This document shows positions 8,285 through 15,895 of a DNA stretch of 64,000 nt, piece after piece. The stretch is from Anaerotignum neopropionicum (lineage in GTDB: Bacteria > Bacillota > Clostridia > Lachnospirales > Anaerotignaceae): NCBI RefSeq assembly GCF_001571775.1, contig NZ_LRVM01000012.1, forward strand, positions 26,405-90,404, read 5' to 3'. Within the stretch, counting starts at the first letter, position 1. Each line of letters opens with the position of its first letter. The notes under the pieces are model-generated. The model was not told where the DNA came from and did no database searches. It saw only the letters and a list, made by a program, of their open reading frames with translations. Both the position numbers and the translations under genes were made by a program.

Positions 8285-9328
8285 TTATCGTTTTGAAAAA
8301 AAACCGGTTCTTCCTTTTTTCTCTTCAGCTGTATTATCGGCCATATACTCAATATAGCGTCCTGTTCCAATTGCCACACAGCTTACAGCATCCTCAGCTA
8401 CCATTGCATTGACACCGGTCTTGGTTTGTATTAATTTATCCAAACCATATAATAAGCTGCCGCCGCCAGTCATAACAATTCCACGCTCATAAATATCCGC
8501 TGCCAATTCAGGTGGTGTTCGTTCCAAAACACTGTGCACTGCATCCGTAATTGCCAAGGCGGATTCGAGCAACGCATCCAGCATCTCATCTGAAGTTACC
8601 GTAATATTTTTAGGCAGACCCGTAATTAAATTACGCCCTCTAACATCCATACTCACCGGCATCGAACGTTCAAAAACAGTACCGATTTCGATTTTAAGTT
8701 CTTCCGCAGTACGCTCACCGATTAAAATATTATGCTTCTTTCTCATGTAACGAATAATCGCCTCGTCAAAATTATCGCCGGCAACCTTCAACGAGTGGCT
8801 TACTACCGCTCCACCCAAAGAAATTACTGCAACATCCGTTGTTCCACCGCCGATATCTACCACCATGCTTCCGCACGCTCTTGAAATATCAATGCCAGAA
8901 CCAATGGCTGCTGCAATAGGTTCCTCAATAATATGAACACGTCTTGCTCCGGCCTGCCTTGTTGCATCTTCCACCGCACGCATCTCTACCTCAGTCACAC
9001 TGCTAGGCACACAAACGGCAATGGTGGGTTTTACAAAAGAACGTTTCCCTAGGGCCTTTTCTATGAAATATTGCAGCATTTTTTCCGTCACATCATAGTT
9101 TGAAATAACACCTTCTCTTAACGGACGAATTGCAACAATATTTCCGGGTGTTCTGCCCAGCATTCGCCTTGCTTCCTCCCCAACAGCCATAATGCTATTC
9201 GTGTCTTTATCAATAGCAACTACGGAAGGTTCCCGAATTACAATCCCTTGCCCTTTAATATAAACCAATACGCTCGCTGTGCCCAAGTCGATTCCTATGT
9301 TTTCGCCAAAACTCATAAAGTTGAACAT
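8285..9328 (-). CDS. mreB: Rod shape-determining protein MreB/Mbl family
   Basis: Bacterial actin that organises elongation-mode wall synthesis at the membrane. The 347 residues show the actin-ATPase motifs: phosphate-1 at IGIDLGTASVLVY (11-23), phosphate-2 at VVDIGGGTTDVAVIS (156-170) and the adenosine motif GIVMTGGGSLLYGLD (about 288-302). GRTPGN and ERTPPELAADIYERG are typical of MreB. The N-terminal MFNFMSF may form the membrane-binding helix. The gene is not followed by mreCD, so it may be a second paralogue (mbl or mreBH type); the paralogue identity is not resolved. AAGGAG precedes the ATG. Confidence 0.93.
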   Translation of the reverse strand: MFNFMSFGENIGIDLGTASVLVYIKGQGIVIREPSVVAIDKDTNSIMAVGEEARRMLGRTPGNIVAIRPLREGVISNYDVTEKMLQYFIEKALGKRSFVKPTIAVCVPSSVTEVEMRAVEDATRQAGARRVHIIEEPIAAAIGSGIDISRACGSMVVDIGGGTTDVAVISLGGAVVSHSLKVAGDNFDEAIIRYMRKKHNILIGERTAEELKIEIGTVFERSMPVSMDVRGRNLITGLPKNITVTSDEMLDALLESALAITDAVHSVLERTPPELAADIYERGIVMTGGGSLLYGLDKLIQTKTGVNAMVAEDAVSCVAIGTGRYIEYMADNTAEEKKGRTGFFSKR

Positions 9329-9434
9329 CGTGACGCTCCTTTGTTTTCTATAATCCCATTTTCTTTAAGTATACTGGAAACCATCTAATCTGAAAAGATG
9401 TTTTTGCAAAAAATACTTTAAAATTACTTTTTAT

Positions 9435-10628
9435 TTACATTTTATCCTGTAAAATACGAATTCCTTCTTTTAATTGAGTGTCCTTCTCCTCAGGAATTTG
9501 ATCCCCATCCACATAGCCTTCCGGCAATTCAACCACATCATCAGGTGCAATTCCCGTACCATGAATAGAGATGCCATTTGGTGTATAGTATTTTTGAATT
9601 GTAATGTTTAAGCCGGAGCCATCAGGTAGAGTAAATAGCCGTTGCACCAAGCCCTTGCCAAATGTCTGCGTTCCCACTAAGGTAGCCGCCCCCTTATCCT
9701 TTGCTGCCCCCGCAAAAATTTCAGAGGAACTGGCACTGTTTCCGTTTACCAAAACAACCATGGGAATGTCTATATATTTGTCATCACAAATAAGCTCCTC
9801 CCGTTTTCCCGCCTTATCCTCCGTGTAAACCATAACTCCCTGGGGCAAAAGCTCATCGCCTATGCGATAAACAATTCGAACCAGACCACCCAGATTGTTT
9901 CTCAAATCCAAAACCAAGCCCTTCATGCCCTGCGCTTGCAAATCCTTCAAGGTTTCCATAAATTGATCATAGGTATTTTCCTTAAAGCTGCTGATACGAA
10001 TATAACCCTTCTCGTCATCCAGCATTCTGCCTTCAACGCTTTTCTCAATAATATCCTCCCGTTCAATGGTAAATGAATACTGCTTTCCTGCGCTGGAGCG
10101 GAAAACATCAATTTCCACTGTGCTCCCTATGGGCCCGCGCATTTTGTCGGCAATTTCATTTAAGGTAAGTCCAGAAAGGTTCACGCCATCAATTTTTGTA
10201 ATAACGTCTCCCTCCAGAATCCCTGCGCGCTGGGCAGGGTAATCGTCCATCAACGAATACACCGTGACCTCTCCGTCTTCCGTTTGATATACCTTTACAC
10301 CGATACCCTCAAAATGCCCATTATTACTCCTTAAAAACTGATTTAAATAATCGGCAGTCATATAATATGTATACCTGTCACCAACGCCAGCCACCATACC
10401 TGCATACATTCCTTCATCAATTATTTCCTTATCAAATTCGTCCACATAATATTTGTCTAAGAAGTCCTCTATTAAACCGATTTTTGCCGATTTTGTCATG
10501 CCCACATCAAAAGGAAGATACTGCCAAGGTATCCATTGTTGAACCAATGCAGTTCTCCAAATCAAAATGCACGCCACCATCACTGCGATTGCAGCAACAA
10601 ATCCCTTCCAAAAATCCCTTTTATTCAA
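9435..10628 (-). CDS. S41 family C-terminal processing peptidase (CtpA/CtpB type)
   Basis: Membrane-anchored serine protease that cleaves envelope proteins. Residues 9-28 form an N-terminal membrane anchor, about 100-190 a PDZ domain (FEGIGVKV, PAQRAGILEGDVITKIDG), and about 205-375 the S41 domain. The catalytic Ser lies in NGNSASSSEIF (296-306) and the Lys in GTQTFGKGLVQ (K325). The start is TTG with an upstream GAGGCG. It lies just downstream of ftsEX, a common clostridial neighbourhood that links it to division or wall hydrolase control. A structured element separates it from ftsX. Confidence 0.92.
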   Translation of the reverse strand: MNKRDFWKGFVAAIAVMVACILIWRTALVQQWIPWQYLPFDVGMTKSAKIGLIEDFLDKYYVDEFDKEIIDEGMYAGMVAGVGDRYTYYMTADYLNQFLRSNNGHFEGIGVKVYQTEDGEVTVYSLMDDYPAQRAGILEGDVITKIDGVNLSGLTLNEIADKMRGPIGSTVEIDVFRSSAGKQYSFTIEREDIIEKSVEGRMLDDEKGYIRISSFKENTYDQFMETLKDLQAQGMKGLVLDLRNNLGGLVRIVYRIGDELLPQGVMVYTEDKAGKREELICDDKYIDIPMVVLVNGNSASSSEIFAGAAKDKGAATLVGTQTFGKGLVQRLFTLPDGSGLNITIQKYYTPNGISIHGTGIAPDDVVELPEGYVDGDQIPEEKDTQLKEGIRILQDKM

Positions 10629-10704
10629 ATTACTCGCCTCGATTTCTTACGACTTTCTTTTATACTATGAATACCAGATGAAAAACATACCGTAACGCTC
10701 TTTG

Positions 10705-10801
10705 TAAAAAACCATCCTGCAAAAAGTTACACTTTTGAAAGGCACCTGGCAAATACATTGCCCCGATCCGCCTCTCAAAACGCCTTTCCCACAGGATGGT
10801 T
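10705..10801 (-). terminator. Structured terminator-like element between ftsX and ctpA
   Basis: AACCATCCTG and CAGGATGGTT (10710-10719, 10792-10801) close a 90-base element. On the minus strand it also contains nested AAAGGC/GCCTTT and a GGCAA/TTGCC hairpin, and it is followed by TTTTTT. It starts nine bases past the ftsX stop. It is larger and more branched than an ordinary terminator. Confidence 0.6.
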
Positions 10802-10809
10802 ACTAATAT

Positions 10810-11709
10810 TTATACGCGTAAATGCTTGCGAATGGATGTGACGCTTCCAATGATTCCCAAAAGAACACCAAAAGCCAAAGCAACAGGGAACAGTACAACA
10901 AAAACATCCCCAACAAGTCTAAATTGAATTATTTTTATGACAGGGAAATAGTTATATATGGAGCTAATTATTTTTGCATAAATCGGTATACCCAATAGCA
11001 ATGGGAGCAATGCACCTACCACACCAATAATTACACCCTCAATGATAAATGGCCATCGAATAAACCAGTCGGTGGCGCCAACATATTTCATGATATTAAT
11101 CTCAACTCGTCTGTTTACAACAGAAATTCGAATGGTATTCATAATAATCATGATGGAAATCACACCAAGAATCAGCATTACCAAAAACCCGGCTATTTTA
11201 AACACTTTGTTCGCTTTCATAATCAGCTCTGTTTCTGTTTGACCATGGCGAATATTATCTATGCCATCAATTCCTTTTAAGGCTTGCAGCACAGTATCCT
11301 GGCTTTCAATCTTATCCAAAGTTATTTGAAACGAATGGGATAATGGGTTATTGGTTTCATCCAACCCTTCAAAAATATCCTCGTCAGCCCCCCAGTCTGT
11401 CTTCAGTTCCTCTAATGCATCACCGGGCGAGATATAGCGAACCTCTAAAACATGATCAATTTCAGAAATTTTCGTTTTCATATCCTCAATTTCCTGACTG
11501 GTTGGACTTCCGCCTAAGAAAACAGAAATGCCGATGGAATCCTCCATCTGCTGTAATATATGCTGTAAATTAGATGCAACACAATAAGAAAAGGACATGA
11601 TAGAGATACAAGCCATAACTGCTATAATAGATGCCATTGTCATCAACAGGTTTTTCTTTAATCCGCTAAGGCCTTCTCTTAAAAAATATTTAATTGTACT
11701 AGGCCTCAT
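10810..11709 (-). CDS. ftsX: Cell division protein FtsX
   Basis: Membrane subunit of the FtsEX complex, which activates peptidoglycan hydrolases at the septum or lateral wall. The 299-residue protein has an N-terminal membrane segment (about 20-45), an extracytoplasmic domain (about 46-165) and three C-terminal segments after the conserved VNRRVEINIMKYVGATDWFIR loop. I start it at the ATG at 11709, which has GGTGG at suitable spacing and overlaps the end of ftsE by 11 bases; an upstream in-frame start would overlap further. Confidence 0.95.
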   Translation of the reverse strand: MRPSTIKYFLREGLSGLKKNLLMTMASIIAVMACISIMSFSYCVASNLQHILQQMEDSIGISVFLGGSPTSQEIEDMKTKISEIDHVLEVRYISPGDALEELKTDWGADEDIFEGLDETNNPLSHSFQITLDKIESQDTVLQALKGIDGIDNIRHGQTETELIMKANKVFKIAGFLVMLILGVISIMIIMNTIRISVVNRRVEINIMKYVGATDWFIRWPFIIEGVIIGVVGALLPLLLGIPIYAKIISSIYNYFPVIKIIQFRLVGDVFVVLFPVALAFGVLLGIIGSVTSIRKHLRV

Positions 11710-12385
11710 CACAATAACCACCTTTTTTAATATCTCGAACAATGTTCCCTTGCTTTAAAGTAACAACCCTTTTTTGCATATCATCAACAATATCCCTTGC
11801 ATGGGTTGCCATTACAATTGTAGTTCCTCGTTTATTGATATCATCTAAAAGCTGCATGATGCCCCAAGCCGTTTCAGGATCCAGGTTTCCCGTAGGCTCA
11901 TCGCAAATTAAAATGGGCGGGTTATTTACAATCGCCCTTGCCAGAGCAGTTCTCTGCTGCTCTCCGCCGGAAAGCTGATTGGGGTAGCTTCTCCCCTTTT
12001 TTCCAAGGCCAACCAAAGCCAACACCGCCGGCACATTTCGACGAATAATGCGGTTCGGCGCCTCTATCACACGCATTGCAAATGCAACATTTTCATACAC
12101 TGTTTTATTGGGCAACAGTCTAAAATCCTGAAAAACCACGCCCAAGTTACGACGAAGATAGGGAATTTGATTGCTGCTTAATTCATTTGTCTTCACACGG
12201 TTAATTATAATATCTCCAGTTGTGGGTTCCAATTCCTTTAAAAGAAGTTTGATTAAGGTAGATTTACCCGAACCACTGGAGCCTACGATAAATACAAAAT
12301 CTCCCTTTTCAATATGTAAATTTAAATTTTCCACGCCACGAGAGCCATTGGGATATGTTTTGGTTACGTTATTGAGCCAAATCAT
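11699..12385 (-). CDS. ftsE: Cell division ATP-binding protein FtsE
   Basis: ABC-type ATPase partner of FtsX. Its 228 residues show Walker A GSSGSGKST (35-43), Q-loop VVFQDFRLL, the ABC signature LSGGEQQR (138-145), Walker B ILICDEPTGNLD (158-169) and the H-loop ATHARDIVD. The substitution YPNGSRGVENLNL near the N-terminus is standard for FtsE. Translational overlap with ftsX indicates coupled expression. A GGAAGA site precedes the ATG. Confidence 0.96.
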   Translation of the reverse strand: MIWLNNVTKTYPNGSRGVENLNLHIEKGDFVFIVGSSGSGKSTLIKLLLKELEPTTGDIIINRVKTNELSSNQIPYLRRNLGVVFQDFRLLPNKTVYENVAFAMRVIEAPNRIIRRNVPAVLALVGLGKKGRSYPNQLSGGEQQRTALARAIVNNPPILICDEPTGNLDPETAWGIMQLLDDINKRGTTIVMATHARDIVDDMQKRVVTLKQGNIVRDIKKGGYCDEA

Positions 12386-12575
12386 TAACGTATCTTCCTT
12401 TCATACGAAATTTTAAAAAAATATGAACAAATATTTCATATTTCGTGTTTTTCTTTTATAATGCATCATAAAGTATAGCATAAAACCAAAGGTTGAACAA
12501 CCCTAAAAGGGGATATGTTTTTTTGGAAATTATTAAAAAACTGTTAAAAGCAGAACTATTTATTTTAAGAATTCC

Positions 12576-12740
12576 TGAGGAAACGCTGATTTAATGGAGG
12601 ATGTGCAGATGGTTGAGAAAATTTTTCAATTAGCAAGAAAAAAACACAGCAATAGCAACGCTATTGCAAGGCTTTATGATGCCGTCCAAGAGGAAAATTT
12701 ACCGATTAGATGTGCGCACAGAATGAATCAGCGTTTCCCT
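12576..12740. repeat. MITE-like dispersed repeat, copy 2 (intact ends)
   Basis: The ends are inverted repeats: GAGGAAACGCTGATT (12577-12591) and AATCAGCGTTTCCCT (12725-12739), 13-14 matching bases. Between them is an internal hairpin, GCAATAGC-AAC-GCTATTGC (12650-12668). A 67-codon frame starts inside at 12594, but it is broken in copy 1 at 972-1142, so it is not taken as a gene. No transposase is present; the length of about 165 bases fits a non-autonomous element. The rest of the 12386-12906 gap holds only a terminator and AT-rich sequence. Confidence 0.75.
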
Positions 12741-12805
12741 AACTTAAAAATACCTCGAATATGCTGTATTAGGCCTTCTTCCGCCCTTCCAGCGTAGGCT
12801 TTTCC

Positions 12806-12859
12806 CCAAAAAAGCAGGTATTTTCCCTCGCAAACACTGTGGAAAAATACCTGCTTTTA
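12806..12859 (-). terminator. Terminator of the CdaR-type regulator gene
   Basis: AAAAAGCAGGTATTTTCC pairs almost perfectly with GGAAAAATACCTGCTTTT around a 15-base loop. On the minus strand the stem ends in TTTTTT. Confidence 0.85.
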
Positions 12860-12906
12860 ATTTATTCAAACAAATTTCTAATTCTAGATGGAATGCTTTG
12901 TTATGC

Positions 12907-13998
12907 TCAGTAAGCCATTTTATCCATATAAATCATATATTTGCTTACCATCAGGGTGATCTTGAAAATAATTGCATCATCAAAATTCCTCAAATCCAAG
13001 CCTGTCATCTTCTGAAGCTTATCCAATCTGTAAACCAAAGTATTTCTATGAATATACAGCTGTCGGCTTGTTTCGGAAACATTCAAGTTATTTTCAAAGA
13101 ATTTATTGACGGTTGCCAAGGTTTCATCATCAAAATCATCCATTGTCAAGCCATGGAGTACTTCCTTAATGAACATACGGCAAAGAGGCAAAGGCAACTG
13201 ATAAATCAGACGGCCAATTCCCAGTTTTTCATAATTTACAATAAATTTATCCGTTTCAAAAATCTTTCCAACCTCCAAAGCCATCTTTGCTTCTTTGTAG
13301 GAACGAGAAACATCTTTTAAGTCAGCTACAGCTGTACCGCTGGAAATATAAACACGGCTATTGGTTTCCGTATTTAAGGTTTCCTCTATGCTCTTTGCAA
13401 TACGGTCAATGTCATCGGAGGTTTCTTTCTCTTTTAATTCTTTGACCAAAATAATGCTATGCTCATCAACGGCTGTAACAAAATCCTTTGTTTTTGCAGG
13501 GAAAACGCTTCTTACTATCTCAACAACATTCATTTCCTTATCGATATTTGTTTCAATCAAATAAACGATACGATGAACATTATTTTCGATATGTAGCTTT
13601 TTCGCACGGCTGTAAATATCTACCAGGAGCAAATTGTCAAGCAACAAATTCTTAATAAAGTTATCCTTATCATATCTTTCTTTGTAAGCAACCAGCAAGC
13701 TTTGAATCTGGAAAGCGGCAATCTTCCCAATCTGGTACCCAGCCTCGTCCTCTCCCTTCACCTGAATCACATACTCGGGCACACCATTGTCGTAAATTTT
13801 GAAATATTGATACCCCAAAATCAGCTGGCTTTCAGCAGGAGAACTAATAAAATTCTCAACCGCATCAATCTGGCGGCCTATCATGTTTTCTTCTGTTGTG
13901 GCGATTACTTTCCCTTCTTTTTCAACTACACTTAATTCTTTGCGTGTGATGTTTTTTAAACCATCAATTGTACTTTGCAAAATCTGATTGGAAATCAT
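12907..13998 (-). CDS. CdaR/PucR family transcriptional regulator
   Basis: A 363-residue regulator. The N-terminal ~130 residues resemble the sugar-diacid-recognition domain (ISNQILQSTIDGLKNITRKE, ENMIGRQIDAVENFI), the middle ~150-285 a CdaR GGDEF-like domain, and the C-terminus an HTH_30 helix-turn-helix (about 304-328: NVSETSRQLYIHRNTLVYRL). These proteins are often activators responding to small organic acids or amino acid breakdown products. No obvious target operon is adjacent, so its ligand cannot be inferred. It is monocistronic, with its own terminator. Confidence 0.88.
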   Translation of the reverse strand: MISNQILQSTIDGLKNITRKELSVVEKEGKVIATTEENMIGRQIDAVENFISSPAESQLILGYQYFKIYDNGVPEYVIQVKGEDEAGYQIGKIAAFQIQSLLVAYKERYDKDNFIKNLLLDNLLLVDIYSRAKKLHIENNVHRIVYLIETNIDKEMNVVEIVRSVFPAKTKDFVTAVDEHSIILVKELKEKETSDDIDRIAKSIEETLNTETNSRVYISSGTAVADLKDVSRSYKEAKMALEVGKIFETDKFIVNYEKLGIGRLIYQLPLPLCRMFIKEVLHGLTMDDFDDETLATVNKFFENNLNVSETSRQLYIHRNTLVYRLDKLQKMTGLDLRNFDDAIIFKITLMVSKYMIYMDKMAY

Positions 13999-14302
13999 AG
14001 CGCGCTCACCTCAAACTAGTATTTTTATGCCTCTTTATCTTAAAAACCAGTCATCCTTAATTTGCCCGGAAGCCTGTAAAATATGACGAAAAGTAACCTC
14101 TTTGTCTATTGATAAAATAGCCTAAACATATTTTATAATAAAATCACAAAAAAAGAAAGAGAATTTGCAAAAAAAACATACAAAATCTCTTTCTAAATAA
14201 ATTTTATATAAAAATAATCCCATTATTTTATATAAACTGTACCACACAACACTTTTTTTGTACTAAATCAAATACAATACAGTATAAAATCCATGGTACT
14301 TT
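13999..14302. other. Intergenic stretch with AT-only inverted repeat
   Basis: This region upstream of the CdaR-type gene contains TTTATATAAAAATAAT facing ATTATTTTATATAAA near 14204-14235. It has no G or C in the stem, so it is a weak terminator candidate at most. No gene is supported. Confidence 0.4.
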
Positions 14303-15157
14303 TTACTTTGGAATGATTTCTTCTCCTAAAACTTCCCGAATATCCGTAAGTAAGAAAATAGCTTTTCTGTCAATATTCATGATAATGCTTTTTGCCCCTT
14401 GGATTTCTTTTTGAGAAAAAACACAAAAAAGCATCTCCTTCTCCAGGGAATTCATAGCTGTATTTGTGCAAAATACAGCTGCGTTTCTTTCTAGCCGAAG
14501 ATTTAACACCTGGCTAATTTCTTGGGCTTTGTCAGAAATCACAATTGCTCCTCTGAGGGCAGCTCCCCCTTCCAAAACCCATCTGGTGCATCTTTCGGTA
14601 ATGAAAACAGAAAGGATTGCATATAAACCGTTCATGCTGCCAAACATAAGCATTCCCGAAAAAATAACCACTGCATCCATAACGAATATTTTTTTGGAGA
14701 TAGACGACCTGTGCCATTTTTTCTGCATTAAATATGCCGCCAAATCAACCCCGCCCGTTGTTGCTCCCGAACGCAAAACCAACCCAAGACCAAACCCTAC
14801 CAAAGCTCCGCCATATACCGAGGAAATGATTAAATCGCCTGAATAAAAATTAATCTCTTGCACCAAAAAAAGCATAAAAGAAAACAAAAGAGAGGTCACA
14901 ATTGTTTTTCCAACAAATCGACCTCCCTGTATCTTCCACGCCGCAAGAAAAAGAGGAAAGTTTAAAGCCACATTCACAAGCCAAAGTGGGGTGGGAATAC
15001 CAAACTGTGCTGAAGTAACAGCGCTCAGCATAATGCCAATGCCCGTTACCCCTCCCGCAACCAAGCGGGCAGGCTCCAAAAAACATTGAATCCCAACACC
15101 CATCAATAATGTGCCACAAATATTTAAAACCAAATCCTCTATTCTCTTTTCATACAT
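14303..15157 (-). CDS. YitT family membrane protein
   Basis: A 284-residue membrane protein with five or six predicted hydrophobic segments between residues 10 and 195 and a soluble C-terminal DUF2179 domain (about 200-284, with ERNAAVFCTN and IMNIDRKAIFLLTDIREVLGEEI). The motif RSGATTGGVDLAAYLMQKK is characteristic of the family. Its role is unknown; transporter activity has been suggested. It follows the wecG-type gene by four bases, so it is the last gene of the envelope operon. GGAG precedes the ATG. Confidence 0.9.
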   Translation of the reverse strand: MYEKRIEDLVLNICGTLLMGVGIQCFLEPARLVAGGVTGIGIMLSAVTSAQFGIPTPLWLVNVALNFPLFLAAWKIQGGRFVGKTIVTSLLFSFMLFLVQEINFYSGDLIISSVYGGALVGFGLGLVLRSGATTGGVDLAAYLMQKKWHRSSISKKIFVMDAVVIFSGMLMFGSMNGLYAILSVFITERCTRWVLEGGAALRGAIVISDKAQEISQVLNLRLERNAAVFCTNTAMNSLEKEMLFCVFSQKEIQGAKSIIMNIDRKAIFLLTDIREVLGEEIIPK

Positions 15158-15161
15158 ATCA

Positions 15162-15893
15162 TTATCTCCGCTTCCTCGTTTTCAGGACCGTGAAAGCAAA
15201 AATAGGTAAACGCATCATCCTGCGCCATCTTGTAGGCTGCGTCAACAAGCGATAAAACCATTCCAAACCAAACTTCTGAAACGGCTTTGGCGCCCGTTTT
15301 ACATTTCCCGCCATTACATCAAAGCTGCCGCCTACGCCGATGGAAACCTTCGCCCCCAAAAGACGCATATTATCATAAATCCATTTTTCCTGCTTTGGCG
15401 CTCCCAGTCCTACTAACAGTATGGACGGAGATAGCTTTTTTATGTCACGAATGATCAATTTTTCTTCCTTCGCATCAAAATATCCATTGTGCACCCCTAC
15501 AATTTTAAGCCCCGGATATTTCCGCTGCATTCTTCTGGCTGCCTCCGTAGCAACGCCCGGTGCACCGCCAAAAAAGTAAAAGGTTTTCTCTGTTTTTGCT
15601 AGTTCTGCAAAAAGATTTTGTGTCAAATCATACCCCGCAACACGCTCCTTCAGTCGAATAGAGCTGTATTTTGATGCCCAAACCACGCCAATTCCATCAG
15701 GTACTACCATATCCGCTTCCCGTAAAACGGACATAAGCTCCTTATCCTTTTGTGCCTCCATGACAATTTCCGGATTTGGTGTACAGATAAAATGCTGCCC
15801 ACCCGTTTCCAAAAGCAGCTTCACCATTACCACAGCCTCTTTCATGGTTACCGCATCAAAGGGTACATTTAAGACCTGTGTAATTTTTCTCAT
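15162..15893 (-). CDS. WecG/TagA/CpsF family glycosyltransferase
   Basis: Family members transfer N-acetylmannosamine (TagA type) or related sugars to a lipid-linked GlcNAc, the committing step for teichoic acids or secondary wall polymers. The 243 residues show the family motifs CTPNPEIVMEAQ (about 38-49), DMVVPDGIGVVWASK (about 65-79), FFGGAPGVAT, LVGLGAPKQEKWI and GVGGSFDVMAGNVKRAP. It lies two bases from the CsaB fusion gene. The assignment to wall polymer synthesis rests on family plus neighbours; the exact acceptor is inferred. Confidence 0.9.
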   Translation of the reverse strand: MRKITQVLNVPFDAVTMKEAVVMVKLLLETGGQHFICTPNPEIVMEAQKDKELMSVLREADMVVPDGIGVVWASKYSSIRLKERVAGYDLTQNLFAELAKTEKTFYFFGGAPGVATEAARRMQRKYPGLKIVGVHNGYFDAKEEKLIIRDIKKLSPSILLVGLGAPKQEKWIYDNMRLLGAKVSIGVGGSFDVMAGNVKRAPKPFQKFGLEWFYRLLTQPTRWRRMMRLPIFAFTVLKTRKRR

Positions 15894-15895
15894 TA

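Noticed and set aside
12594..12797. 67-codon gene
   Set aside because: It lies mostly within a repeat element and the same frame is broken by stops in the other copy; no good ribosome-binding site.
14204..14235. Terminator between YitT and CdaR-type genes
   Set aside because: The inverted repeat has only A and T in its stem and no U run in a useful position.
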